From Aquificaceae bacterium (GTDB taxonomy: Bacteria > Aquificota > Aquificia > Aquificales > Aquificaceae), in contig WFOY01000193.1 of NCBI GenBank assembly GCA_015487835.1, positions 1-6,768 on the forward strand: a stretch of 6,768 nucleotides of DNA. Direction: 5' to 3'. Shown here piece after piece: positions 1 to 6,768 of this stretch. Below the pieces are notes generated by a model. The model was not told the DNA's origin. It saw only the letters and a program-made list of their open reading frames with translations, and made no database searches. Made by a program: the position numbers and the translations under genes. Every line of letters begins with the position of its first letter. Positions within the stretch are counted from its first letter, which is position 1.

Positions 1-264
1 GCCATAGCTGATGCGAAGAAGGGTAGAGTCGAGTTCAAGGTGGACAAGGCAGGTAACATCCACATGCCCGTTGGTAAGATCTCCTTCGATAAGGAGAAGC
101 TCCTTGAGAACATCTACACGGCCATAGACGCTGTGATCAGGGCGAAGCCTCCAGGGGCGAAGGGTCAGTATATAAGGTCAATAACCCTCTCCACCACCAT
201 GAGCCCAGGTGTTAAAATAGATATTTCTGACACGTTGAAGAAGATCCAGGAGATGGCAGCATGA
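1..264 (+). CDS. rplA: Ribosomal protein L1 (uL1), C-terminal fragment
   Basis: The frame is open from base 1 to a TGA at 262-264, giving the last 87 residues; the start lies upstream of the window. The ending matches the C-terminal part of domain I of bacterial L1: a D-K-x-G-x-I-H segment, then G-K-x-x-F-D, a helix ending in A-K-P-x-x-A-K-G-x-Y-I, and the S-T-T-M-x-x-G-V strand, all alignable to E. coli L1 from memory. L1 binds 23S rRNA helices 76-78, forms the mobile L1 stalk at the E site, and in many bacteria represses its own operon by binding a mimic of that rRNA in the mRNA; any such site would lie upstream, out of view. The ATG at 40 is an internal methionine. The stop overlaps the rplJ start as ATGA, suggesting coupled translation. 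Confidence 0.97.
   Translation, partial: AIADAKKGRVEFKVDKAGNIHMPVGKISFDKEKLLENIYTAIDAVIRAKPPGAKGQYIRSITLSTTMSPGVKIDISDTLKKIQEMAA
248..252 (+). promoter_or_regulatory. Shine-Dalgarno of rplJ, inside rplA
   Basis: AGGAG lies 8 bases before the ATG at 261, inside the final rplA codons. It supports the 261 start. The ATG at 253 is in the rplA frame, not the rplJ frame, so it is not a competing start for rplJ. Confidence 0.7.
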
Positions 265-812
265 GCGAGAGGAGGAGCCTCCAGAGGAAGAGGGAACTTG
301 TAAACTCTTACAGGGACAGGTTTGAAAGGGCGGGCAAGACCGTGATATTTTTCAACTTCCAGGGCATAGACGCCTTTCCCATGTCCCAGCTGAGGGCTGA
401 GATAAAGTCCCTCGGGGGCGAGATAGTTGTCGGCAGGAACACGCTCTTTTACAGGTCCTTCGAGGGAACACCCCTCGTAGACCACAGGGACATATTCACA
501 GGACCCACCGCGGCCCTCTTCGCCTACGAGGACGTGGTGTCGGTCACGAAGAGGCTGATAGAGTTCCTAAAAGAGACCTTCGAGGAGGAGTACAAGGATA
601 GGCTGAAGGGAGGGCTCCTCTCTGGAAGGTACATATCCCCCGAGGATGTGGTCGCCCTGTCACAGCTACCCAGTAAGGAGGAGCTGATAGCCAAGCTCCT
701 TGGGGTTCTGAAGGCACCTGTAACCAACCTGGCCTTTACGCTGAAGGCTGTTCCTCAGAAGCTGGTTCTGACCTTGAAGGCTATAGAGGAACAAAAATCT
801 CAAGGAGGTTAA
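261..812 (+). CDS. rplJ: Ribosomal protein L10 (uL10), stalk base
   Basis: L10 anchors the L7/L12 stalk to 23S rRNA beside L11, at the GTPase-associated centre of the large subunit. The protein has 183 residues against 165 in E. coli. The N-terminal globular domain (about 1-135) carries the family's R-N-T-L motif at 59-62, E-G-T-P at 68-71 and G-P-T at 81-83. The C-terminal helix that binds L12 dimers starts near the L-P at 136-137. It holds three similar hydrophobic segments, at about 142-152, 157-167 and 168-178; the last two are near-copies in an 11-residue register. By analogy with Thermotoga L10 this suggests three L12 dimers rather than the two of E. coli; that count is inference. The start overlaps the rplA stop (ATGA) and is preceded by AGGAG. 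The last two codons (Gly-Gly) form part of the rplL ribosome binding site. Identity is secure from motifs and gene order. Confidence 0.97.
   Translation: MSERRSLQRKRELVNSYRDRFERAGKTVIFFNFQGIDAFPMSQLRAEIKSLGGEIVVGRNTLFYRSFEGTPLVDHRDIFTGPTAALFAYEDVVSVTKRLIEFLKETFEEEYKDRLKGGLLSGRYISPEDVVALSQLPSKEELIAKLLGVLKAPVTNLAFTLKAVPQKLVLTLKAIEEQKSQGG
802..808 (+). promoter_or_regulatory. Strong Shine-Dalgarno of rplL
   Basis: AAGGAGG, a near-perfect complement to the 16S 3' end, sits 7 bases before the rplL ATG and is embedded in the last rplJ codons. A strong independent site fits the need to make L12 in several-fold excess over L10 from one transcript. Confidence 0.85.
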
Positions 813-815
813 GTT

Positions 816-1208
816 ATGGCAACACTTACGATCGATGAGATCGTTGAGGCTATCAAGAACATGAGCGTCCTCGAAGTTGCAGAGCTCGTGAAGAGACTTG
901 AGGAGGAGTTCGGAGTTTCCGCCGCCGCTATGGTGGCAGCCGCACCGGCTCAGGGGGCAGCGGCAGGTGCGGGAGCACCCGCCCAGGCTGAGGAGAAGAC
1001 CGAGTTCGACGTGATCCTGAAGGCTCCAGGTTCCAACAAGATACAGGTGATAAAGGTGGTAAGGGAGATAACCGGGCTCGGTCTCAAGGAGGCCAAGGAC
1101 CTCGTCGACAACGCACCCAAACCCATCAAGGAGGGTGTATCCAAGGAGGAGGCGGACCAGATAAAGGCTAAGCTCGAAGAGGTAGGGGCTGAGGTAGAGA
1201 TCAAGTAG
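816..1208 (+). CDS. rplL: Ribosomal protein L7/L12 (bL12)
   Basis: L7/L12 is the multicopy flexible stalk protein that recruits and stimulates the translation GTPases (IF2, EF-Tu, EF-G, RF3). It has 130 residues; E. coli has about 120. The N-terminal dimerisation and L10-binding domain spans about 1-34 (I-D-E-I-V-E-A-I, then L-x-x-L-E-E-E-F-G-V). An Ala/Gly/Pro-rich hinge covers about 36-58 and is longer than in E. coli, accounting for the extra length. The compact C-terminal domain (about 60-130) has the E-K-T-E-F-D-V opening, the [19 protein letters not shown] factor-binding helices, and the V-D-x-x-P-K-x-I-K-E segment. It starts three bases after rplJ with a strong ribosome binding site. 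It ends with two tandem in-frame TAG codons (1206-1211), a double stop that would limit readthrough of a very highly translated gene. Confidence 0.98.
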   Translation: MATLTIDEIVEAIKNMSVLEVAELVKRLEEEFGVSAAAMVAAAPAQGAAAGAGAPAQAEEKTEFDVILKAPGSNKIQVIKVVREITGLGLKEAKDLVDNAPKPIKEGVSKEEADQIKAKLEEVGAEVEIK

Positions 1209-1227
1209 TAGTGATTCTGTCGGGACC

Positions 1228-1279
1228 TAAGGCTTACTACGCTAAGGCCGGCGAAGATGGAGGCCTTGGTCTGGCCTTA
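1228..1279 (+). promoter_or_regulatory. Two-tier hairpin after rplL, possible attenuator or RNase site
   Basis: Bases 1228-1234 can pair with 1273-1279 (6 Watson-Crick pairs plus one G-U). Inside this, 1241-1249 can pair with 1262-1270 (9 pairs including two G-U), leaving a 12-base loop. The internal loop is 6 bases on one side and 2 on the other. The arms carry two copies of TAAGGC and two of GCCTT, so alternative pairings exist (for example 1243-1249 with 1273-1279, 7 perfect pairs). No U-tract follows the 3' arm, so it does not look like an intrinsic terminator. E. coli has an attenuator and an RNase III site at this same junction; that this hairpin has an equivalent role is inference. Confidence 0.6.
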
Positions 1280-1294
1280 AATGGTGTGATGTCG

Positions 1295-1303
1295 TGTTAT
1301 AAT
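1295..1303 (+). promoter_or_regulatory. Candidate rpoB-proximal promoter, extended -10
   Basis: TGTTATAAT reads as a perfect extended -10 (TGn followed by TATAAT). Initiation would fall near 1310, giving a leader of roughly 35-40 bases before rpoB. No good TTGACA-like -35 is present at 16-18 bases upstream (that region reads CCTTAA-like and overlaps the 3' arm of the hairpin), but extended -10 promoters can work without one. It lies in the most AT-rich stretch of the window, where a chance TATAAT is likelier than elsewhere; the TGn match and the intergenic position argue for function. Confidence 0.55.
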
Positions 1304-1331
1304 AATAAATTTACCTATGCAAACAAATCCT

Positions 1332-1340
1332 AAAGGGGTG
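1332..1340 (+). promoter_or_regulatory. Shine-Dalgarno of rpoB
   Basis: AAAGGGGTG, one base from an extended match to the 16S 3' end, lies 7 bases before the ATG at 1348 and decides the rpoB start. The GTG within it is out of frame with rpoB. Confidence 0.8.
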
Positions 1341-1347
1341 GACCATT

Positions 1348-4300
1348 ATGAGACAGGTTACACTTCCGAGAAAGTATTTTGGGAGGAGAAAGGAGATCCT
1401 TGACCCTCCTTACCTGCTCAGCGTACCTAAGAACTCCTTTGAGAACTTCATCCAGCTTAAGAAGCCTCCTCACGAAAGGGAGAACGTTGGACTCGAATAC
1501 ATATTCAGGACCTCCTTCCCCTTCAAGGACCCTGACGGAAACATATTCTTAGAGTACCTCGGCTACGAGGTGGGGGACTGGGAGTGCAACAGGTGTGGTT
1601 ACAGACCCGAGTCCGACTTCTTAGGCGGTTGGGGTGTGAGGTGCCCCAAGAAGGGCTGTGAGGGCAAGCTGGTTTATAAGGAGAAGTACACACCTGACGA
1701 GTGCAAGCTGAAGGGTCTCACCTACTCAGCACCCCTCAGGGTGATGTTCAAGCTGAGGGTGAAGACCAAGGAGGGCTGGAAGGAGACGCCCCCTAAGAAG
1801 GTTTACTTCGGTGAGATACCCCTGATGACGGACACGGGATCCTTCATCATAAACGGGAGCGAGAGGGTCATAGTGAACCAGCTCATAAGGTCAACGGGGG
1901 TGTTCTTCGAGGAGAAGGAGGAGAAGCAGAAGGACGCAACGATCACGAGGATCGTCTACAGGGCGAGCATAATACCCGACAAGGGTTCGAGGATAGAGTT
2001 CGAGCTCTCGGGGACCACAGACCTCTTCTCGGCCAGGATAGACAGGAAGAAGGTGAGCGGTATAGCTATCCTGAGATCCTGGGGGTTCGACACCGCCTAC
2101 GATATCCTGAAGCACTTCTACGAGGGTGTCAGGAAGATCGTTCCCAAGGATGGGGTCCTCTACGATGCCCATACGGGCGAGGAGGTGGCCGTAGAGGACC
2201 TGGACCACCACTACATCTTCGCCGTGATCAGGTACAAGGCCAAGCTGGAGACCTCTGAGAAGGAGAGGGAGTTCAGGGAGGAGAGGTTCATCGAGGACCC
2301 TGAGGGTCTCGCCCTACTCCTGAAGGACGACAGGATAACGGTCGAGATGGTAACCGCCCTCCCCAACGAGAAGGCGGTAAAGAGCCCCTACGCCAAGATA
2401 GTGGTGGACACGCTCGCTAACGAAACGACGCCGAGAGACCCCGACAGGACCAGCCCCGTGAAGATACCCGCTGAGTTCTCCTTCAGGGACTACGGCTACA
2501 TGGAGATATACAAAAAGCTCAGACTCGTCGAGACCATGACCATGGAGATAGAGAACCTGATAGAGAGGGCGAGGTCTTATTACGAGGTCTTCTTCGGCAA
2601 CATAACCAGGTACGACCTCTCGAAGGTGGGCAGGGTTAAGATAAACGCCAAGGTCCACAAGATACCGAAAACTTTAAAGCCCGCGGACGTGGACAGGATC
2701 GACCTTCTCCCTCCCCTCGCCCTCGCCGAGGAGGTGAACGGGTACAAGGAGGATACCAGGATCACAAAGGAGATCCTGAAGGAGATCTTCAAGAACAGGA
2801 AGGTGAAGGAGGTAAAGGTAAAGGACTACACAGAGGAGGAGGCGAGGTTCATCCTCCCGATAGACCTGATAAACATCATCAAGTACCTCATAGATCTCAG
2901 GTTCAGGAGAGAGAGGAAGGACAACATAGCCCACCTCGGAAACAGGAGGGTGAGGTCCGTAGGTGAGCTCTTAGAGAACCAGGTGAGAACAGGCATAGCC
3001 AAGATGGAGAAGGTCTTCAGGGACAGGGTCGCCGTTGTGAACCCAGAGGACCCGAGCCTGAGACCCCAGGAGCTTATAAACCCAAGGTACCTGACGAACG
3101 CCATACTCGAGTTCCTGAAAGGCGGACAGCTCTCCCAGTACCTGGACAACACGAACCCCCTTTCCTCCCTCACCCACAAGAGGAGGTTCTCATCCCTCGG
3201 TCCAGGAGGGCTCACGAGGGAGAGCGCCAAGTTCGAGATAAGGGACGTCCACCCCTCCCACTACGGGAGGATATGCCCCATAGAGACTCCCGAGGGTCAG
3301 AACATAGGACTGGTCACCTCCATGACGGTTTACGCCCAGGTCAACGAGTACGGCTTCCTCATAACACCCTACAGGAAGGTGGAGAACGGTGTCGTTACCG
3401 ACAAGATCGATTACCTGGCCGCCTACGAGGAGGAGGACTACGTGATAGCCCAGAGCACGCCCACCGACGATAAAGGCAGGATACTCTCGGACAGGATACT
3501 TGCGAGGCACAAGAACGACATAAGGATAGTGAAACCTGAGCAGGTCAACTACATAGACGTCTCCCCGAGGCAGATAATATCCGTCTCCTCGTCCCTTATA
3601 CCCTTCCTCGAACACGACGACGCCAACAGGGCCCTGATGGGTTCCAACATGCAAAGACAAGCTGTCCCCCTCATATTCACCCAGGCACCGATCATAGGGA
3701 CGGGCATGGAGGGAAAGGTGGCCAGGGACTCCCACGCGGTCGTCGTCGCCAGAAGGGGTGGCGTCGTTGAGGAGGTGGACAGTTCGAGGATAGTCATAAG
3801 GGCCAACCCTGAGGAGATAGACCCCGAGGACCCTCTCGACTTCGGGATAGACATATACGACCTCAAGAAGTTCCAGAGGACGAACCAGAACACCTGCATA
3901 AACCAGAGACCCCTCGTCAGGAAGGGTCAGAAGGTCGAGAAGGGGCAGGTCATAGCGGACGGCCAGTCCACCCACAGGGGGGAGCTGGCCCTCGGTAAGG
4001 ACGTCCTGGTTGCCTTCATGCCCTGGAGGGGGTACAACTTCGAGGACGCTATAGTTATCTCGGAGAGGCTCGTAAAGGACGACGTTTACACGTCCATACA
4101 CATAGAGGAGCTTGAGGTCGAAGCCAGGGAGACCAAGCTCGGTGAGGAGGAGATAACCAGACAGATACCTGGGGTACCCGACAAGGCGGTGGCCCACCTG
4201 GACGAGTACGGTATAGTCAGGGTGGGAACCTACGTTAAACCTGGGGACATACTCGTCGGTAAGGTCACTCCAAAGGGAGAGTCCCAGCCCACCCCTGAGG

Positions 4301-5760
4301 AGAAGCTCCTCCAGGCTATATTCGGTGAGAAGTCCAAGGACGTTAAGGACTCCTCCCTCAGGTGCCCTCCAGGCGTTGAGGGCGTGGTAATAGACGTCCA
4401 GGTCTTCACGAGGAGGACTGGGGAGAGAAAGAGCATGCTCGTGGACGCGGTCGAGAGGGAGGAGATCGAGTCCCTCAAGGCGGACCTTGAGAAGAGGAAG
4501 AACCTGATAATAGAAGGAAGGAACAGGGTCCTCAAGGGCCTGATCTTAGGCAAGAAGATAGAGAAAGACGTCACGATAAGGAAGAAAACCTACAAGGCGG
4601 GAACAGTTATAGACGAGAAGGTCTTTGACTCCCTCAAGAACCTGATAACCTCCAAGCCATCCAACTTCTTCAAGGACAAGGAGATCATATCCAAGATACA
4701 GGACATAGTGGTCAAATCAAAGACCCAGGTGGAGATCCTGAAGAAGATCTACGAGGAGAAGAGGAAGTCCCTGTTCAGGAGGGGAGACCTGCCTCCCGGC
4801 GTGATAACGCTCGTCAAAGTTTACATAGCCCAGAAGAGGAAGATCAAAGTAGGAGACAAGATGGCCGGGAGGCATGGGAACAAGGGCGTGATCTCGGTGG
4901 TCCTCCCCGTTGAGGACATGCCCTTCCTCCCGGACGGCACACCGGTTGACATAGTCCTGAATCCTTTGGGTGTTCCCTCCCGTATGAACGTGGGCCAGAT
5001 CCTCGAGACGCACCTTGGCTGGGCTGCTAAGGGACTTGGGAGGAAGATAGGCGAGATGATAGAGAAGGGGACAACTAGGGAGGCCCTCACCAACTGGCTA
5101 AAGGAGACCTACGCGATAGGTGATCCTACAGGTGAGAACGCCAAGTTCATAGAGGAATACTTAAGTTCTCTCTCCGACGAGGAGTTCTGGAACGTTATGA
5201 GGGAGTTCGCCGAGAACGGTGTGCCAATGGCCACCCCAGCTTTTGAGGGAGCCTCCGAGGAGGCGATAAAGGAACTCCTAAGACGGGCAGGACTCCCCGA
5301 GAGCGGAAAGACCATCCTCTACGACGGTAGGACCGGCGAGCCCTTCGACTTTGAGGTGACGGTCGGCTACATGCACATGCTAAAGCTCATCCACATGGTG
5401 GACGACAAGGTCCACGCCAGGTCCACAGGACCCTACTCCTTGGTAACCCAGCAGCCCCTCGGCGGTAGGGCCCAGTTCGGAGGTCAGAGGCTCGGTGAGA
5501 TGGAGGTCTGGGCCCTCGAGGCCCACGGTGCGGCCTACACCCTTCAGGAGATGCTCACCGTCAAGTCCGACGACATAGAGGGAAGGAGCAAGGTCTACGA
5601 GTCCATAGTCAAGGGAAGGTACACCTACACACCCGATATACCGGAGTCCTTCAGGGTTCTCGTTAAGGAGCTTAAGGCCCTGGGCCTGGATGTGAGATGC
5701 ATGAACGGGGAGGAGAAGGGGTGCGACCAGATCGAGATGAGAAAGGAGGAGGAAAGATGA
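1348..5760 (+). CDS. rpoB: DNA-directed RNA polymerase subunit beta
   Basis: This is the beta subunit of RNA polymerase, which with beta' forms the active-site cleft and clamp; it has 1470 residues against 1342 in E. coli. In order: an N-terminal lobe interrupted by a Cys4 insert (C80, C83, C99, C104); the E-I-P-L-M-T-D segment at 156-162; an insert at about 432-502; H-L-G-N-R-R at 529; the rifampicin pocket at 594-617 and 643-652 (D600, H610 and S615 correspond to E. coli D516, H526 and S531); M-Q-R-Q-A-V-P at 768; the active-site E899-D900; the flap; an insert at about 1036-1146 in the position of the proteobacterial SI2 domain; catalytic-region lysines K1171 and K1179 (E. coli K1065 and K1073); and the C-terminal clamp segment beginning H-A-R-S-T-G at 1356. 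A Cys-containing tail (C1451, C1459) extends past the usual end. The frame is intact, and the stop overlaps rpoC. Confidence 0.99.
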   Translation: MRQVTLPRKYFGRRKEILDPPYLLSVPKNSFENFIQLKKPPHERENVGLEYIFRTSFPFKDPDGNIFLEYLGYEVGDWECNRCGYRPESDFLGGWGVRCPKKGCEGKLVYKEKYTPDECKLKGLTYSAPLRVMFKLRVKTKEGWKETPPKKVYFGEIPLMTDTGSFIINGSERVIVNQLIRSTGVFFEEKEEKQKDATITRIVYRASIIPDKGSRIEFELSGTTDLFSARIDRKKVSGIAILRSWGFDTAYDILKHFYEGVRKIVPKDGVLYDAHTGEEVAVEDLDHHYIFAVIRYKAKLETSEKEREFREERFIEDPEGLALLLKDDRITVEMVTALPNEKAVKSPYAKIVVDTLANETTPRDPDRTSPVKIPAEFSFRDYGYMEIYKKLRLVETMTMEIENLIERARSYYEVFFGNITRYDLSKVGRVKINAKVHKIPKTLKPADVDRIDLLPPLALAEEVNGYKEDTRITKEILKEIFKNRKVKEVKVKDYTEEEARFILPIDLINIIKYLIDLRFRRERKDNIAHLGNRRVRSVGELLENQVRTGIAKMEKVFRDRVAVVNPEDPSLRPQELINPRYLTNAILEFLKGGQLSQYLDNTNPLSSLTHKRRFSSLGPGGLTRESAKFEIRDVHPSHYGRICPIETPEGQNIGLVTSMTVYAQVNEYGFLITPYRKVENGVVTDKIDYLAAYEEEDYVIAQSTPTDDKGRILSDRILARHKNDIRIVKPEQVNYIDVSPRQIISVSSSLIPFLEHDDANRALMGSNMQRQAVPLIFTQAPIIGTGMEGKVARDSHAVVVARRGGVVEEVDSSRIVIRANPEEIDPEDPLDFGIDIYDLKKFQRTNQNTCINQRPLVRKGQKVEKGQVIADGQSTHRGELALGKDVLVAFMPWRGYNFEDAIVISERLVKDDVYTSIHIEELEVEARETKLGEEEITRQIPGVPDKAVAHLDEYGIVRVGTYVKPGDILVGKVTPKGESQPTPEEKLLQAIFGEKSKDVKDSSLRCPPGVEGVVIDVQVFTRRTGERKSMLVDAVEREEIESLKADLEKRKNLIIEGRNRVLKGLILGKKIEKDVTIRKKTYKAGTVIDEKVFDSLKNLITSKPSNFFKDKEIISKIQDIVVKSKTQVEILKKIYEEKRKSLFRRGDLPPGVITLVKVYIAQKRKIKVGDKMAGRHGNKGVISVVLPVEDMPFLPDGTPVDIVLNPLGVPSRMNVGQILETHLGWAAKGLGRKIGEMIEKGTTREALTNWLKETYAIGDPTGENAKFIEEYLSSLSDEEFWNVMREFAENGVPMATPAFEGASEEAIKELLRRAGLPESGKTILYDGRTGEPFDFEVTVGYMHMLKLIHMVDDKVHARSTGPYSLVTQQPLGGRAQFGGQRLGEMEVWALEAHGAAYTLQEMLTVKSDDIEGRSKVYESIVKGRYTYTPDIPESFRVLVKELKALGLDVRCMNGEEKGCDQIEMRKEEER
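5743..5749 (+). promoter_or_regulatory. Shine-Dalgarno of rpoC, inside rpoB
   Basis: AAGGAGG lies 7 bases before the rpoC ATG at 5757 and encodes part of the charged C-terminal tail of beta. It fixes the rpoC start at the ATGA overlap and would allow near-stoichiometric, coupled synthesis of beta and beta'. Confidence 0.85.
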
Positions 5761-6768
5761 GCGAAAGGAAGAGGGGTCTCTTTCCCTTCAACAGGATCAA
5801 GCTTATGCTCGCCTCTCCCGACGAGATAAGGAGCTGGTCGAGGGGAGAGGTGAAGCGTCCAGAGACTTTGAACTACAGGACCTTAAAGCCTGAGAAGGAC
5901 GGTCTCTTCTGTGCAAAGATATTCGGGCCCGTAAAGGACTACGAGTGCCTCTGTGGTAAGTACAGGGGCAAGAGGTACGAGGGAACGGTCTGTGACAGGT
6001 GCGGTGTGGAGGTGACCCTCTCCTACGAGAGGAGGAAGAGGTTCGGTCACATAGATCTGGCGGCCCCCGTGGCCCACATATGGTTCCTAAAGTCCACACC
6101 CTCCAAGATAGGGACGCTTCTGAACATGACCTCAAGGGACGTGGAGAGGGTCGTCTACTTCGAGTCCTACCTCGTGATCGAGTACCCCTCCGAAGAGGAA
6201 GAGGATGCCTTCGCCGAGATGGAGGACACCATACCTTTGAACGACGGGACCACGATAAAGTGGGTAAAGCTCCACGTTGTTAACGAGCAGGAGTTTGAGG
6301 AGAACTACTCCTTCACCATAGACGACCGGTTCGATTACGGCATGGGTGCGGAGATAATAAAGCAGGTCCTGTCCCAGATAGACCTGAAGGAGTACTCCAA
6401 GAAGCTGAGGAACCTGATAAGACCCTACAGCGTCGGCTACGAGGACCTCGGTAAAAACCTTGAGAACCAGTACAAGGACCTCTACACGAAGATCATAAGG
6501 AAGATCGCCGAAGACCTGGAGGAGTTCGGGGTCAGGTTCACAAATCTCGAGGAGGTTGGTCTCACCACGGATCAGGCGGTCCACAGGATCCTCAACGAGG
6601 AGATATTCCTGAACGTTGAAACCGGTGAGATCTCCACCGAGGACAAGGGGGACGAGTACCTCACAGGAAAGGAGGCTCTGAGAACCTACTACGAGAACAT
6701 GAGGGAGAGGAACCAGGGGATACCCGTCTTCGAGAGGGTCAAGGAGGACATAAGGTCCGTAGTCCTGA
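5757..6768 (+). CDS. rpoC: DNA-directed RNA polymerase subunit beta', N-terminal fragment
   Basis: The frame opens at the ATG overlapping the rpoB stop and stays open to the window edge, giving 337 residues of the beta' N-terminus. The beginning matches bacterial beta': I-K-L at about 14-16, a [11 protein letters not shown] segment, then G-L-F-C-x-K-I-F-G-P. The N-terminal zinc site follows as C64-x-C66-x12-C79-x2-C82, equivalent to E. coli C70, C72, C85 and C88, then [15 protein letters not shown]. After V-I-E (140-142) there is an acidic stretch, and about 22 extra residues relative to E. coli separate V-I-E from the M-G-A-E helix at 196-199. By residue 337 the P-E-W-x-x-L clamp motif, about 55 residues after M-G-A-E in E. 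coli, has not appeared, so a large insert is in progress at the edge. The catalytic N-A-D-F-D-G-D motif lies beyond the window. The gene is truncated by the window only. Confidence 0.98.
   Translation, partial: MSERKRGLFPFNRIKLMLASPDEIRSWSRGEVKRPETLNYRTLKPEKDGLFCAKIFGPVKDYECLCGKYRGKRYEGTVCDRCGVEVTLSYERRKRFGHIDLAAPVAHIWFLKSTPSKIGTLLNMTSRDVERVVYFESYLVIEYPSEEEEDAFAEMEDTIPLNDGTTIKWVKLHVVNEQEFEENYSFTIDDRFDYGMGAEIIKQVLSQIDLKEYSKKLRNLIRPYSVGYEDLGKNLENQYKDLYTKIIRKIAEDLEEFGVRFTNLEEVGLTTDQAVHRILNEEIFLNVETGEISTEDKGDEYLTGKEALRTYYENMRERNQGIPVFERVKEDIRSVVL

Larger units (their letters stand above)
1209..1347 (+). other. rplL-rpoB intergenic region
   Basis: This 139-base gap is the only sizeable non-coding stretch in the window. 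Its first half is GC-richer and holds paired TAAGGC/GCCTTA repeats that can fold into a two-tier hairpin. Its second half (about 1280-1335) is AT-rich and holds a consensus extended -10 element, then the rpoB ribosome binding site. No plausible small ORF was seen; ATGs at 1281 and 1289 lead nowhere. Confidence 0.85.

Noticed and set aside
40..264. Separate small gene starting at the ATG at 40
   Set aside because: The frame is open upstream to base 1 and the sequence is the L1 C-terminus, so the ATG is internal.
1241..1270. Rho-independent terminator after rplL
   Set aside because: A stable stem exists, but no run of U follows either 3' arm, and the next bases are AAATGGTGTG-like. Kept as a hairpin of unknown output instead.
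1209..1347. Small ORF or tRNA between rplL and rpoB
   Set aside because: ATGs at 1281 and 1289 give no meaningful frame, and no cloverleaf or CCA end was found by eye.
3190..4197. 335-codon open frame on the minus strand inside rpoB
   Set aside because: It lies wholly opposite strongly conserved beta sequence. Its long open stretch follows from the biased codon use of rpoB, and its translation has no recognisable domain and a shadow-like composition.
5999..6283. Plus-strand 94-codon frame inside rpoC
   Set aside because: It is out of frame with the clearly conserved beta' N-terminus and gives an Arg/Gly-rich translation typical of a frame shadow.
6132..6584. Minus-strand 150-codon frame opposite rpoC
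   Set aside because: It is antisense to the beta' reading frame, has no family resemblance, and no promoter was seen.
1..6768. Novel accessory system, mobile element, CRISPR array or defence genes
   Set aside because: Every long frame that makes sense belongs to the conserved rplA-rplJ-rplL-rpoB-rpoC cluster. No inverted terminal repeats, direct-repeat arrays or foreign-looking segments were seen.

Overview
The window is a bacterial housekeeping locus read entirely on the + strand: the 3' end of rplA (ribosomal protein L1), complete rplJ (L10), rplL (L7/L12) and rpoB (RNA polymerase beta), and the first 337 codons of rpoC (beta'), which runs off the right edge. This is the classic L1-L10-L12-beta-beta' order.

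The most likely source is a thermophile of the Aquificota, probably Aquificaceae-like. The reasons are the 1470-residue beta (E. coli beta is 1342), the large lineage-specific inserts in beta and beta', the charge-rich proteins, and a purine-rich coding strand that writes nearly all arginines as AGG/AGA and uses ATA freely for isoleucine. I recall Aquifex aeolicus beta and beta' as similarly long, but could not align them here. The G+C content, above half by eye, would be high for Aquifex itself. Genus is not resolved.

Layout: 1-264 rplA C-terminal fragment; 261-812 rplJ, overlapping rplA by ATGA; 816-1208 rplL, three bases after rplJ with a strong Shine-Dalgarno inside the rplJ tail; 1209-1347 the only real non-coding gap; 1348-5760 rpoB; 5757-6768+ rpoC, overlapping rpoB by ATGA. 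No tRNA, mobile element, CRISPR array or phage gene was seen.

The genes build two linked machines. L1, L10 and L7/L12 form the ribosomal stalks that recruit translation factors, and beta plus beta' form the catalytic core of RNA polymerase. The two ATGA overlaps suggest translational coupling (L1 to L10, beta to beta'). The rplL-rpoB gap carries a two-tier hairpin followed by a consensus extended -10 promoter, which could separate stalk-protein output from polymerase output.

I did not find a new accessory system. The points worth a second look are the rplL-rpoB hairpin plus promoter, a Cys4 zinc-ribbon-like insert in the beta N-terminus, an unfinished insert in the beta' N-terminus, a duplicated L12-binding repeat in L10, and the lack of room for an intergenic L10 leader.
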